Source: an uncultured bacterium (lineage in GTDB: Bacteria > Verrucomicrobiota > Kiritimatiellia > RFP12 > UBA1067). Taken from it: 34,526 nucleotides of DNA. Below, one piece after another: positions 16,600 through 25,296 of this stretch. Under the pieces are notes generated by a model. That model was not told where the DNA came from, did no database searches, and worked only from the letters and a program-made list of their open reading frames with translations. The position numbers and the translations under genes are program-made. How positions within the stretch are numbered: the first letter of the stretch is position 1; the number at the start of each line of letters is the position of its first letter. The stretch spans positions 1 through 34,526 of the forward strand of contig CADCBS010000018.1 of the NCBI GenBank assembly GCA_902799715.1. Reading direction: 5' to 3'.

Positions 16600-17720
16600 A
16601 ATATCTTGTGACCGGCGCCGCGGGCTTCGCGGGGCGCAACCTCGCGATGACGCTGAAGACGCTGCCGGACGCCGAGACGATGGAGTGCGACATCGGAAAC
16701 AACAGCGCCGCCGACCTCGCGGCTTTCGCGGAGCGCGCCGGTTTCGTGTTCCACCTCGCAGGCGTGAACAGGCCGAAGGATCCGTCGGAGTTCGAGACGG
16801 GGAACAGCGGCTTCACGCGCAGCCTGCTCGACGCGCTGGCGAAGACCGGGCGGAAGATCCCGGTCTTGATGTCTTCGTCCGTGCAGGCCGCGCTCGACAA
16901 TCCGTACGGCAGGAGCAAGCGCGCCGCCGAGGACGAGGTTTTCGCCTACTCCGCCGCCACGGGCTCGCCCGTCTACGTGTTCCGCCTTCCCAACGTCTTC
17001 GGCAAGTGGAGCAGGCCGTCGTACAATTCCGCCGTTGCCACATGGTGCCACAACATCGCGCGCGGACTGCCGATAGAAGTGCGCGACCCGGCGGCGACGA
17101 TCACTCTTGTGCACATCGACGACGTCGTTTCGGCGTTTCTCGCCTGCGCGCGCGGCGAGACGGAGCCGTCCTCCCCCGGAAAGTTCCTGTCCGTGGAGCA
17201 GGCGTTCACGCGCACGCTCGGGGAGGTGTCCGGCGCGATACGGTCCTTCCGCGACGCGCGTCCCGCGCTGTCTGTGCCGGACCAGTCCGATCCTTTCCTG
17301 AAGCGGCTCTACTCCACATACCTGTCGTTCCTGCCGGAAGACGGCTTCTCCTCCCCTCTCGCGCCCCATTGCGACGCGCGCGGCAGCTTCACCGAGCTTC
17401 TGCGCACGCCGGACCGCGGACAGGTTTCTGTGAACATCGCGCATCCGGGCGTGACGAAAGGCAACCACTGGCACCACCTGAAGCACGAAAAGTTCATCGT
17501 GGTGTCCGGTGAAGGCGCGATACGCTTCAGGAAGGCCGGCGATCCTTCGGCGCCGGTGATCGAATACCGCGTCTCCGGGGCCAGGCCGGAGTCGGTGGAC
17601 ATTCCGCCGGGATACACGCACAACATCGAAAACACGGGTACGGAAGACCTCGTGACCGTCATGTGGGCGAACGAGCCGTTCGACCCAGCGAAACCGGACA
17701 CATGGCCGGAGAAGGTGTGA
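16596..17720 (+). CDS. fnlB: FnlB/CapF-like bifunctional epimerase/reductase
   Basis: The 374-aa two-domain enzyme acts on the FnlA product, performing C-3 epimerisation (cupin) and C-4 reduction (SDR) on the route to UDP-N-acetyl-L-talosamine. The N-terminal Rossmann domain has GAAGFAG (7-13), FHLAGVNRP and Y104-x3-K108 (YGRSK). The C-terminal cupin from about residue 250 contains GNHWHHLKHEKFIVVSGEGAIRF, with the metal-binding His cluster, and PPGYTHNIENTG. The order and length match CapF of Staphylococcus. The ATG overlaps the preceding stop. fnlC follows after 37 nt. Confidence 0.93.
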   Translation: MKYLVTGAAGFAGRNLAMTLKTLPDAETMECDIGNNSAADLAAFAERAGFVFHLAGVNRPKDPSEFETGNSGFTRSLLDALAKTGRKIPVLMSSSVQAALDNPYGRSKRAAEDEVFAYSAATGSPVYVFRLPNVFGKWSRPSYNSAVATWCHNIARGLPIEVRDPAATITLVHIDDVVSAFLACARGETEPSSPGKFLSVEQAFTRTLGEVSGAIRSFRDARPALSVPDQSDPFLKRLYSTYLSFLPEDGFSSPLAPHCDARGSFTELLRTPDRGQVSVNIAHPGVTKGNHWHHLKHEKFIVVSGEGAIRFRKAGDPSAPVIEYRVSGARPESVDIPPGYTHNIENTGTEDLVTVMWANEPFDPAKPDTWPEKV

Positions 17721-17757
17721 CGCCTCCGCGCCGGACTTCCAGAAAAGGAGCAAAGCC

Positions 17758-18888
17758 TTGAAGAAACTCAAAGTGATGACCGTGGTCGGCACGCGCCCGG
17801 AGATCATCCGCCTGTCGTGCGTCCTGAAGAAACTCGACGCCAGCCCCGCGATAGAGCACGTCCTCGTGCACACGGGGCAGAACTGGGACTACACGCTGAA
17901 CGAAGTGTTCTTCAAGGACCTCGGGCTGCGCAAGCCGGATTTCTTCCTCGACGCCGCAGGCGGCAACGCCACGGAGACGGCGGGCAAGATACTCGTGGCG
18001 GTGGATCCGGTCCTCGCGAAGACCGCGCCGGACGCCTTCCTCGTGCTGGGCGACACCAACTCGTGCCTGTGCGCGATAGCCGCGAAGAAGCGGCACATTC
18101 CGATATTCCACATGGAGGCCGGGAACCGCTGCTTCGACCAGCGCGTGCCGGAGGAGTCGAACAGGAAGATCGTCGACCACATATCCGACATCAACCTGAC
18201 GTACAGCGACATAGCGCGTCAGTATCTGCTCGCCGAAGGCCTGCCCGCCGACCAGGTGATAAAGACCGGCAGCCCGATGATGGAAGTCCTCGACGCGCAG
18301 ATGCCGAAGGTGAAGCGCGCCGCCGCGACAGTCCTCAAGAAGAACGGCGTGAAGAAAGGCGCGTACTTCGTAGTGAGCGCGCACCGCGAAGAGAACATCG
18401 CCGAAGCCGGACACTTCGCGAACCTTGTGGAATGCCTGAACGCCGTGGCGGAAACGTCTGGCCTGCCCGTTATAGTCTCCACGCATCCGCGTACGCGCAA
18501 GATGATAGAGGCCAAAGGCGCGAAATTCGACAGGCGCGTGAAGCTGATGCAGCCGATGGGGCTTACGGAATACCTCGCGCTGCAGCTGAACTCCAGGGCG
18601 GTGCTTTCCGACTCCGGCACGATAAGCGAAGAATCCTCGATTCTCGGCTTCAAGGCGTTGAACCTCCGCGAGGCGCACGAGCGCCCCGAGGCGATGGAAG
18701 AGGCCGCGGTGATGATGACCGGCCTTTCGCGCGACAGGATAATGCAGGCGCTCGCGCATCTCGAAACGGCCAGGCCGTGCCGGAAGGTGGCCGACTATTC
18801 GATGCCGGACGTTAGCGACAAGGTCGTGCGCATAATCATAAGCTACACCGACTACATCAAGCGCCGCGTGTGGGGCGAGCGCCCTTGA
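17758..18888 (+). CDS. fnlC: FnlC/CapG-like UDP-N-acetylglucosamine 2-epimerase family
   Basis: This non-hydrolysing 2-epimerase is predicted to convert UDP-L-TalNAc to UDP-L-FucNAc, the final step of the activated sugar pathway. The 376-aa protein has TVVGTRPEIIR, HTGQNWDY, HMEAGNRCFDQRVPEESNRKIVDH and SDSGTISEESS, all family signatures with the acidic and His active-site residues. The start is TTG at 17758: AAAAGGAG lies 7 nt upstream, while the next ATG (in KVMTVVG) would cut off the first strand. It follows fnlB in the order of E. coli O26 and Staphylococcus type 5 capsule loci. Confidence 0.93.
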   Translation: MKKLKVMTVVGTRPEIIRLSCVLKKLDASPAIEHVLVHTGQNWDYTLNEVFFKDLGLRKPDFFLDAAGGNATETAGKILVAVDPVLAKTAPDAFLVLGDTNSCLCAIAAKKRHIPIFHMEAGNRCFDQRVPEESNRKIVDHISDINLTYSDIARQYLLAEGLPADQVIKTGSPMMEVLDAQMPKVKRAAATVLKKNGVKKGAYFVVSAHREENIAEAGHFANLVECLNAVAETSGLPVIVSTHPRTRKMIEAKGAKFDRRVKLMQPMGLTEYLALQLNSRAVLSDSGTISEESSILGFKALNLREAHERPEAMEEAAVMMTGLSRDRIMQALAHLETARPCRKVADYSMPDVSDKVVRIIISYTDYIKRRVWGERP

Positions 18889-18916
18889 AAGGCTTGAAAG
18901 GCCAGGAGGGCGCGCA

Positions 18917-20131
18917 ATGCGCATTCTCGTCCTGACAGAGCGTTTCTTCCCCGAAGAGTTTCTGGTCAACGACCTCGTGCGCGCGTGGACCGCAGCCGGG
19001 CACAAGGTCTCAGTGCTTACGCAGGAGCCGAGCTATCCGCACGACAGGCTTTTCGACGGATACCGCAACAGGCTCTACCGCGTCACGCGCGAAATGCCTG
19101 GCGTCACGGTCCACCGCGTGCGCACCGTGCTGGGGTACAACAGGAGCGTGTTCCGCAAAGTGCTGAACTACGTGAGCTTCGCGTTCCTCACGTGCTCGTG
19201 GGCGATAGCCGCCGGATGGCGGTACGACCGCGTGTTCGCATACCACACCGGCCCGCTCACGATGGCGACGGCCGCGGTGCCGCTCCATTTCCTGTGGCGG
19301 CGCAAGATCGCGATATGGACCCAGGACCTGTGGCCGGACGCCGTCTACGCCTACGGATTCAAGAAAAGCCGCGTGCGCGAATTCCTGCTGGACGCGTTCG
19401 TGCGGCTCGTCTACGCCTCGTGCCGCGCGGTGGCGGTTTCCTGCCCGGCCTACGTGCAGGCGCTGTCCGCGCGGATACGCAGGCCGGTGGAGTTCGTGCC
19501 GCAGTGGGACGTCGGCGGGCGCGAGCTGCCGGAGAAGCCGTCCGGCGGGAAGCTCGTCTTCACGTTCACCGGCAACATAGGCGTTCCGCAGGAGCTTCCC
19601 GCGCTGGCGCGCGGGTTCGCGGCGGCGGGGCTTGAGAACGCGGAGCTGCACATCGTCGGCGGCGGGGTGAAGCTCGAAGAGCTGCGCGATACCGTCGAAC
19701 GCGGCGGGCTGCGGAACATCGTGGTCCACGGGCGCAGGCCGCATTCGGAGATGGAGAAGTTCCTTGCGGCGGCGGACGTGCTTGTGCTGCCGCTTTCGTC
19801 GAAATTCGCGCTAACGCTGCCCGGGAAGTTCCAGGCGTATCTGAAGGCGGGGCGGCCGATATTCGGAGCGATCGAAGGCGCGGCGGCGGACTTCATCCGC
19901 GATTGCGGGCTTGGCGTGGCGGTGAAGCCGGGCGACGAGGCGGAAATTGCGCGCGGATTCAGGGAGATGGCGTCGCGCCGGGCGGAATTTCCGGTGTGGC
20001 GCCGGAACGCGCTGGCGCTGTCGTCGGAGCGGTTCGACAGGGAACGCACGATAGCCAGGCTGACGCGGATGGTTGCCGACGGCCAGGAGGCGGCGCAGGC
20101 CGGCGCGGCGGAGACGGGGAAAGAAGATTGA
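18917..20131 (+). CDS. wbuB: WbuB-like glycosyltransferase family 4
   Basis: The 404-aa protein is a GT-B-fold glycosyltransferase. The N-terminal acceptor domain begins MRILVLTERFFPEEFLVNDL, the linker region holds IWTQDLWPDAVYAYGF, and the C-terminal nucleotide-sugar domain contains FTGNIGVPQELP, ELHIVGGG and KFALTLPGKFQAYLKAGRPIFG, matching WbuB of E. coli O26. WbuB transfers L-fucosamine, which fits the UDP-L-FucNAc genes directly upstream. It has a strong AGGAGG ribosome-binding site. It ends the cassette and is followed by a terminator. No flippase or polymerase lies nearby, so the sugar must enter a polymer built by enzymes coded elsewhere. Confidence 0.9.
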   Translation: MRILVLTERFFPEEFLVNDLVRAWTAAGHKVSVLTQEPSYPHDRLFDGYRNRLYRVTREMPGVTVHRVRTVLGYNRSVFRKVLNYVSFAFLTCSWAIAAGWRYDRVFAYHTGPLTMATAAVPLHFLWRRKIAIWTQDLWPDAVYAYGFKKSRVREFLLDAFVRLVYASCRAVAVSCPAYVQALSARIRRPVEFVPQWDVGGRELPEKPSGGKLVFTFTGNIGVPQELPALARGFAAAGLENAELHIVGGGVKLEELRDTVERGGLRNIVVHGRRPHSEMEKFLAAADVLVLPLSSKFALTLPGKFQAYLKAGRPIFGAIEGAAADFIRDCGLGVAVKPGDEAEIARGFREMASRRAEFPVWRRNALALSSERFDRERTIARLTRMVADGQEAAQAGAAETGKED

Positions 20132-20184
20132 AGAGCCGCGGCCGCGCCGGTGTCGCGGAGGCCGGCCGGCGCGCATAGAAAGCG

Positions 20185-20219
20185 AAAGACCCGGGCGCTG
20201 TGCGGCCGGGTCTTTTTTT
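20185..20219. terminator. Bidirectional rho-independent terminator
   Basis: AAAGACCCGG (20185-20194) and CCGGGTCTTT (20206-20215) form a perfect 10-bp stem with an 11-nt loop, followed by further T residues to 20219. It ends the fnl/wbuB transcript strongly. Read on the minus strand it can also end rpsL-rpsG, with a shorter T tract. Confidence 0.9.
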
Positions 20220-20246
20220 CGCATTCGGGAAAACGTGTCGCAGGTG

Positions 20247-20774
20247 TTACCAGGCGTAGTGCGCAAACGCCTTGTTGGCCTGCGCCATCTTGTGGACGTC
20301 GTCACGCTTCTTGATGACGTTGCCCTGGCCCTGGAAGGCGTCGGAGATTTCGGCTGCGACCGCGACGGGCATCGGAGTGCCGCGGCGGCCGGAGGCGAAA
20401 GTCGACATCCAGCGGAGGGCGAGAGAAAGCTGGCGGACGGGGTTGATGTCCACGGGAACCGGGTAGGTCGTGCCGCCCACGCGACGGGTCTTGACTTCGA
20501 CTTTGGGCTTCATGTTCTCGATGGCCATCGAGACGACTTCCAGCGGTTCGGTGACGGCCTGCGCCGGATCCTTCTTCTCGGGATCGCGGCTGTACTTGCC
20601 GGGGTTCTTCGCGATGTCGGCGGCGATGCGGTCGATCGCTCCGTAGACGATGCGCTCGGCGGTCGTCTTCTTGCCGTCCTTCATCAGCACGCGGATGATG
20701 TGGGCGACGAGTTCGGAATTGTACTTGGGGTCGGTGGAGACCCGCTTGACGATTTTTCTGGCGCGACGTGACAT
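20247..20774 (-). CDS. rpsG: 30S ribosomal protein S7
   Basis: This primary 16S rRNA-binding protein of the 30S head has family signatures GKKTTAERIVYGAID, VEVKTRRVGGTTYPVPVDI, LRWMSTFA and VIKKRDDVHKMAQANKAFAHYAW. At 175 aa it is about 19 residues longer than the usual 156; the extra sequence is a charged loop around residues 58-75 (NPGKYSRDPEKKDPAQAVTE). AGGGGAC precedes the ATG. It follows rpsL by 12 nt. The usual fusA and tuf genes of the str operon do not follow; instead the transcript meets a terminator. Confidence 0.98.
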   Translation of the reverse strand: MSRRARKIVKRVSTDPKYNSELVAHIIRVLMKDGKKTTAERIVYGAIDRIAADIAKNPGKYSRDPEKKDPAQAVTEPLEVVSMAIENMKPKVEVKTRRVGGTTYPVPVDINPVRQLSLALRWMSTFASGRRGTPMPVAVAAEISDAFQGQGNVIKKRDDVHKMAQANKAFAHYAW

Positions 20775-20786
20775 TGGTCTGTCCCC

Positions 20787-21170
20787 TTACTTCTTTTCGG
20801 CCTTCTGGCGCTTCACGCCGTACTTGGAACGGCTCCTGTTGCGGCCGTTGACTCCGAGGGAGTCGAGCACGCCGCGGACGATGTGGTAGCGGACGCCCGG
20901 AAGGTCCTTCACACGGCCGCCGCGCACCAGGACTACCGAGTGCTCCTGGAGGTTGTGGCCTTCGCCGGGGATGTATGCGGTGACTTCGTAGCCGGTCGTC
21001 AGGCGGACGCGGGCTATCTTGCGCAGCGCGGAGTTCGGCTTCTTGGGCGTCATCGTCTTCACGACGAGGCAGACGCCGCGGCGCTGGGGGCATTCTTTGA
21101 GAGCGGGCGATTTCGACCGCTTGGCAAGCGGATGGCGCCCTTTTCTTATCAGCTGGTTTATTGTCGGCAT
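20787..21170 (-). CDS. rpsL: 30S ribosomal protein S12
   Basis: This decoding-centre protein of the 30S subunit has 127 aa, a normal length. [62 protein letters not shown] and [10 protein letters not shown] are diagnostic. The Lys in TPKKPNSA corresponds to the streptomycin-resistance position and is the sensitive Lys. The ATG at 21170 was chosen over one 14 codons upstream because it gives the canonical MPTI start and is preceded by AAGGAAA. It is transcribed from a promoter divergent to that of rpsA. Confidence 0.98.
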   Translation of the reverse strand: MPTINQLIRKGRHPLAKRSKSPALKECPQRRGVCLVVKTMTPKKPNSALRKIARVRLTTGYEVTAYIPGEGHNLQEHSVVLVRGGRVKDLPGVRYHIVRGVLDSLGVNGRNRSRSKYGVKRQKAEKK

Positions 21171-21202
21171 TTGTTTTCCTTGTTTTCCGAATGCGTTTGC
21201 CA

Positions 21203-21231
21203 AGTCTACCACAGGCCGCGCCCGCGCGCAA
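21203..21231 (-). promoter_or_regulatory. Promoter for rpsL-rpsG
   Basis: On the minus strand TTGCGC (21231-21226), a 17-bp spacer and TAGACT (21208-21203) with TG one base before the -10. The start would fall near 21196, giving a leader of about 25 nt. Confidence 0.65.
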
Positions 21232-21264
21232 GCGTTAATTGCGCGATTTTTTCCAATTGCGCGC

Positions 21265-21294
21265 TTGCGCCGCCGGGCGGGCGTGTGCTATACT
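21265..21294 (+). promoter_or_regulatory. Promoter for rpsA-rpmB
   Basis: TTGCGC (21265-21270), an 18-bp spacer and TATACT (21289-21294), with an extended -10 TGC. Transcription near 21301 would leave a leader of about 100 nt before rpsA, containing a CCGGCC/GGCCGG hairpin at about 21329-21343. The spacing from the rpsL promoter makes this a compact divergent control region. Confidence 0.65.
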
Positions 21295-21400
21295 TCCAAC
21301 TTCGCGCTCCCAATGACGGGACGCGTCCGGCCAAGGCCGGGAACACAAACAACGAAAGACGTCCGCGGGGACTCCGTTCCCGGGGACGGGAAAAACCCAA

Positions 21401-23185
21401 ATGGCAATTCGAAAGCCCTCGGCGCCCTCGGAGAAATCGGCGATAATGGCCGAACTCCTCGCTGGCACGCTGGAAGGACAGTCTCCGGCGTTCACCGTCG
21501 GTTCCGTCATCGAAGGAACCGTGTCCGGAGTCAAGAACGACGACGTGTTCGTCGACATAGGCTACAAGTCGGAAGGCACCGTTCCGCTCTCCGATTTCAA
21601 GGAGGAGGAGCGCGACGGAGTGAAGCCCGGGCTGAAGTTCCCGGTGATGCTCGTTTCGCTCGAAGACGACAAGACGGGCATGGTGGTGCTCTCCAAGTCC
21701 CGCGCCGACCAGAAGATCCGCTGGGAGGCGGTCCTCGAAAAGTATTCCGAAGGATGCGTCGTGCAAGGCCTCGTCAAGCAGCAGGTGCGCGGCGGCCTTC
21801 TCGTCGACGTCGACGGCGTCGAGGCGTTCCTGCCCGGCTCCCAGGTCGAAGTCGCGCCGGTCCGCGACCTCGCCCCCTACATCGGCCAGACGCTCGAATG
21901 CAAGGTCATCAAGATCGCCAACGAGCGCCGCAACATCATCATTTCCCGCCGCGAACTCATCGAGGGCCACCTCGAAGAGCGCAAGCGCGAACTGCTCGAG
22001 ACGCTCGCCAAGGGCGAAATCCGCAAGGGCCGCGTGAAGAACATCACCGACTTCGGCGCGTTCATCGACCTCGACGGCCTCGACGGCCTCCTGCACATCA
22101 CCGACATCTCCTGGGGCCGCGTCAAGCACCCCGGCGAGGTCCTCAAGGTCGGCCAGGAGCTCGAAGTCATGGTCCTGGACGTCGACCGCGACCGCGAGCG
22201 CGTGTCGCTCGGCCTCAAGCAGACCACGCCCAACCCCTGGGAGTCCATACTGGACCGCTTCCCCGTCGGCAGCCGCGTGACCGGCACCGTCGTGAACCTG
22301 GCCCCCTACGGCGCGTTCGTGGAGATCGCCCCCGGAATCGAAGGCCTCGTGCACATATCCGAGTTCTCCTGGACGAAGCGCGTCGCGCGCGCCAGCGACA
22401 TGGTGTCCGTCGGCGACGAAGTACAGGTCGTCGTCCTCTCCGTGGACGTCGAGAACCAGAAGATCGGCCTCGGCATCCGCCAGACGCAGGCCAATCCGTG
22501 GGACACGGTCCAGGACCGCTACCCCGTCGGCAGCCGCGTCTCCGGCAAGGTCCGCAATTACACGCCCTACGGCGCGTTCGTCGAGCTGGAGGAAGGCATC
22601 GACGGCATGATCCACGTGTCCGACATGTCCTGGACGCGCAAGATCAACCACCCGTCCGAAGTCCTCCAGAAAGGACAGCTCGTCGAAACCGTCGTCCTCG
22701 ACGTCAATCCGAAGGAGCAGCGCATCTCTCTCGGCCTCAAGCAGGCCAGCGACGATCCGTGGATGTCCATCGCGTCGAAGTACGAGATCGGCAGCATCGT
22801 CAAGGGCAAGGTCTCGAAGATCGCGTCCTTCGGCGCGTTCGTCGAGCTCGAGGACGGCGTGGACGGCCTCGTCCACATCTCCCAGATCTCCGACCAGCGC
22901 GTGGAGAAGGTGAAAGACGCCCTCCAGCCCGGCCAGGAAGTCGAAGCCCGCGTCACGAAGGTGGACCGCGAGGAGCGCCGCATCGGCCTCTCCATCCGCG
23001 CCCTTTCGATGACCGAGGACGAAGTCAAGAAGCTCCAGGCAGACGGCGCGGCGGAAGCCGAAGCGCCCGCCGGCCCGAAGCCCGGCGAGCCCCTCGGCGG
23101 TCTCGCGGCCGCGTTCGACGACGCCTTCGCGCAGTCCGTCGAATGGCAGCCCGGCGAAGTATCCGAGAACCAGAAACCGGAGTGA
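21401..23185 (+). CDS. rpsA: 30S ribosomal protein S1
   Basis: This RNA-binding protein brings mRNA to the 30S subunit for initiation. The 594-aa protein has six S1 OB-fold domains at about 33-99, 117-184, 204-273, 289-359, 376-446 and 463-532; the last four have the fullest motif, such as [20 protein letters not shown] and RVSLGLKQ. A short N-terminal extension precedes domain 1 and an acidic Ala/Pro/Glu tail follows domain 6. The Shine-Dalgarno is weak, with a 100-nt leader, which fits S1 genes that are self-regulated; that is inference. Its end overlaps the ribosome-binding site of rpmB. Confidence 0.97.
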   Translation: MAIRKPSAPSEKSAIMAELLAGTLEGQSPAFTVGSVIEGTVSGVKNDDVFVDIGYKSEGTVPLSDFKEEERDGVKPGLKFPVMLVSLEDDKTGMVVLSKSRADQKIRWEAVLEKYSEGCVVQGLVKQQVRGGLLVDVDGVEAFLPGSQVEVAPVRDLAPYIGQTLECKVIKIANERRNIIISRRELIEGHLEERKRELLETLAKGEIRKGRVKNITDFGAFIDLDGLDGLLHITDISWGRVKHPGEVLKVGQELEVMVLDVDRDRERVSLGLKQTTPNPWESILDRFPVGSRVTGTVVNLAPYGAFVEIAPGIEGLVHISEFSWTKRVARASDMVSVGDEVQVVVLSVDVENQKIGLGIRQTQANPWDTVQDRYPVGSRVSGKVRNYTPYGAFVELEEGIDGMIHVSDMSWTRKINHPSEVLQKGQLVETVVLDVNPKEQRISLGLKQASDDPWMSIASKYEIGSIVKGKVSKIASFGAFVELEDGVDGLVHISQISDQRVEKVKDALQPGQEVEARVTKVDREERRIGLSIRALSMTEDEVKKLQADGAAEAEAPAGPKPGEPLGGLAAAFDDAFAQSVEWQPGEVSENQKPE

Positions 23186-23190
23186 TCGAA

Positions 23191-23421
23191 ATGTCAAGAG
23201 TCTGCGAATTCTGCGGCAAGGGCCCGTCTTCGGGCAATACCATCGTGCGCCACGGCTCGCCCAAGTACAAGGGCGGTATCGGCCTGCACACGACCGGCAT
23301 CACGAAGCGCCGCTTCCTGCCCAACCTGCACGTCGTGCGCATCAAGGACGACAACGGCAACGTCCGTCGCGTCAAGCTGTGCGCCCGCTGCATAAAGTCC
23401 GCCAAGATACAGAAGGCCTGA
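23191..23421 (+). CDS. rpmB: 50S ribosomal protein L28
   Basis: The 76-aa L28 is of the zinc-binding (C+) type: C5-x2-C8 at the N-terminus and C64-x2-C67 near the C-terminus. MSRVCEFCGKGPSSGN, HTTGITKRRFLPNLHVVR and VKLCARCIKSAKIQKA match the family. GGAGTGATC spans the rpsA stop and serves as ribosome-binding site. It is cotranscribed with rpsA, which is not its usual partner (rpmG in many bacteria). A terminator follows. Confidence 0.96.
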   Translation: MSRVCEFCGKGPSSGNTIVRHGSPKYKGGIGLHTTGITKRRFLPNLHVVRIKDDNGNVRRVKLCARCIKSAKIQKA

Positions 23422-23444
23422 GCGCCGGCGGCGCAAACGCTGTG

Positions 23445-23480
23445 AAACTCCCCGCCGGGCCTCCGCCCGCCGGGGAGTTT
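23445..23480 (+). terminator. Terminator hairpin after rpmB
   Basis: A 16-nt arm (AAACTCCCCG..., 23445-23460) pairs with 23465-23480 with one C-C mismatch and a 4-nt loop. Only three T residues are in the 3' arm end, so the T tract is short, but the stem is very stable. Confidence 0.7.
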
Positions 23481-23530
23481 CGCGCAAATGCGGCCTGCCT
23501 TTTCTTTTCGCACCGGAGGGATTTTCCAAG

Positions 23531-24748
23531 ATGATCAAGGCTAGACTCGAAGGCGGAGTGACTTCCGCAAAGGGATTCCGCGCGGCGGGCGTCTCCGCCG
23601 GCATCAGGCACGGCGGCCGCAGGGACGTCGCGCTGGTCGCCGCCTGCCGCCCATGCGCCGCCGCCGCCATGTTCACCACGAACGCCGTCGCGGCGGCACC
23701 GGTCCTGTTCGACCGCAAGACCGTCGCCTCGGGCCGCATACAGGCCATCCTCGCCAACTCCGGCATCGCCAACGCCTGCACCGGCGAGCGCGGCCTCGCC
23801 GACGCCGCGCGCTCCGCGGCCGAAACCGCCCGCCTCCTCGGCATCCCCGAAGGTCTCGTCCTCGTGGCTTCCACCGGTGTGATCGGCAAGCCGCTCCCCA
23901 TGGACAGGCTTCTCGCCGGCGCCAGGGATGCAGTCGCCGTGCTCTCCCCCTCCCCCGCCGCCGCCGAGGACGCCGCACGCGCCATCATGACGACCGACAC
24001 CCGCCCGAAACGCGCGTCCGCCACGGTCCGCATCGGCGGAAAGACCGTCACCGTCGGCGGCATGTGCAAGGGCTCCGGCATGATCGAGCCGAACATGGCC
24101 ACCATGCTCGGTTTCCTGACCACCGACGCCGACATCTCCCCGGTCGCCTTGAAGAAGGCCCTCAAGGCCGCCGTCTCCAAATCGTTCAACCGCGTCGTCG
24201 TCGACGGAGACGAGTCCACCAACGATTCCGTCTTCATCCTCGCGTCCGGCGCCGCGGGCAATCCCCGCATAAAGTCCGGCACCGCGGATTTCCGCCTTTT
24301 CGCCGAAGCGCTCGCCGCGGTCTGCACGGCCCTCGCCCGCCAGATGGCCGCCGACGGCGAAGGCGCCACAAAGTTCGTCTCCGTCACCGTGCGCAACGCC
24401 GCCACGGAACGCGACGCCGAACGCGCCGCCCGCGCCATCGCGCGCTCGCCCCTCGCCAAGACTTCATGGTTCGGCAAGGACCCCAACTGGGGCCGCGTCC
24501 TCGCCGCCGTCGGCTATTCCGGCGCGAAGGTCGACGACCGCAAGGCCGAAGTGTTCTACGGAAAGACCTGGGCCTACCGCAAGGGGAAGACAGCCGACGC
24601 CCCGCAGCTTGCGAAGCTCGCCGCCGAACTCGAAAAGCCCGAGCTCGACGTCACGGTGGACCTCCACCTCGGCAAGGCTTCCGCCACGATCTACACTTGC
24701 GACTTCTCTCTCGACTACGTCCACATCAACGCGGACTACACCACGTGA
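23531..24748 (+). CDS. argJ: Bifunctional ornithine acetyltransferase/N-acetylglutamate synthase
   Basis: This enzyme recycles the acetyl group from N-acetylornithine to glutamate in arginine synthesis; it may also use acetyl-CoA. The 405-aa precursor self-cleaves before a Thr: KGSGMIEPNMATMLGF places the A190-T191 bond, giving alpha and beta chains with T191 as nucleophile. NSGIANACTGERG, ASTGVIGKPLPM and FGKDPNWGRVLAAVGYSGA are family motifs. A GGAGGG ribosome-binding site is present, with a long spacing. Its stop overlaps the ispF GTG as GTGA. Mono- or bifunctionality cannot be decided from sequence alone. Confidence 0.96.
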   Translation: MIKARLEGGVTSAKGFRAAGVSAGIRHGGRRDVALVAACRPCAAAAMFTTNAVAAAPVLFDRKTVASGRIQAILANSGIANACTGERGLADAARSAAETARLLGIPEGLVLVASTGVIGKPLPMDRLLAGARDAVAVLSPSPAAAEDAARAIMTTDTRPKRASATVRIGGKTVTVGGMCKGSGMIEPNMATMLGFLTTDADISPVALKKALKAAVSKSFNRVVVDGDESTNDSVFILASGAAGNPRIKSGTADFRLFAEALAAVCTALARQMAADGEGATKFVSVTVRNAATERDAERAARAIARSPLAKTSWFGKDPNWGRVLAAVGYSGAKVDDRKAEVFYGKTWAYRKGKTADAPQLAKLAAELEKPELDVTVDLHLGKASATIYTCDFSLDYVHINADYTT

Positions 24749-25227
24749 GCGCGCCTTTCCGCATAGGCGTGGGATACGATTCCCACGTCTTCGACCCTTC
24801 CCGCCCGCTGTTCCTCGGCGGCGTGGAGATTCCAGGCGCGCCCGGCCTGCGCGGGCATTCCGACGCCGACGTCCTGTTGCACGCCGCGATCGACGCCCTT
24901 TTCGGCGCGGCCGGCCTGCCGGACATCGGCGCGCATTTCCCCGACACCGACCTGCGCTGGAAGGGCGCGGACTCCGCCAGGCTGCTTGCCGCGTGCGTGT
25001 CCGAAATCGAGGCCGCCGGCTGGCGCGTGGGCAACATCGACGCCGCCGTCGTGGCCGAAACGCCGAAGCTTTCCCCGCACCTGCCCGCAATCCGCGCGCG
25101 CATGGCGGGAATCCTGCATTGCCCCGAAGACTGCGTTTCCGTAAAGGGCAAGACCAACGAAGGCATGGACGACGTCGGCGCGCGGGTAGGCATCTGCGTC
25201 CACGCCGTCGCCCTTCTTGTCCGCTGA
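24745..25227 (+). CDS. ispF: 2-C-methyl-D-erythritol 2,4-cyclodiphosphate synthase
   Basis: This enzyme forms the cyclic diphosphate in the non-mevalonate (MEP) isoprenoid pathway. The 160-aa trimeric enzyme has the metal ligands D12 and H14 (GYDSHVF) and H46 (HSDADVLLHA), the loop LPDIGAHFPDTD, and the C-terminal VSVKGKTNEGMDDVG. The start is GTG at 24745, overlapping the argJ stop. ispD is not adjacent, though the two are often fused or neighbouring. Confidence 0.95.
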   Translation: MSAPFRIGVGYDSHVFDPSRPLFLGGVEIPGAPGLRGHSDADVLLHAAIDALFGAAGLPDIGAHFPDTDLRWKGADSARLLAACVSEIEAAGWRVGNIDAAVVAETPKLSPHLPAIRARMAGILHCPEDCVSVKGKTNEGMDDVGARVGICVHAVALLVR

Positions 25228-25296
25228 CGCGCGGCGTCCCGCCTCCCGCCCCGTGCGGATAGTGTATTGTTCCATCGTCTTTCTGAAAGGATTGCC

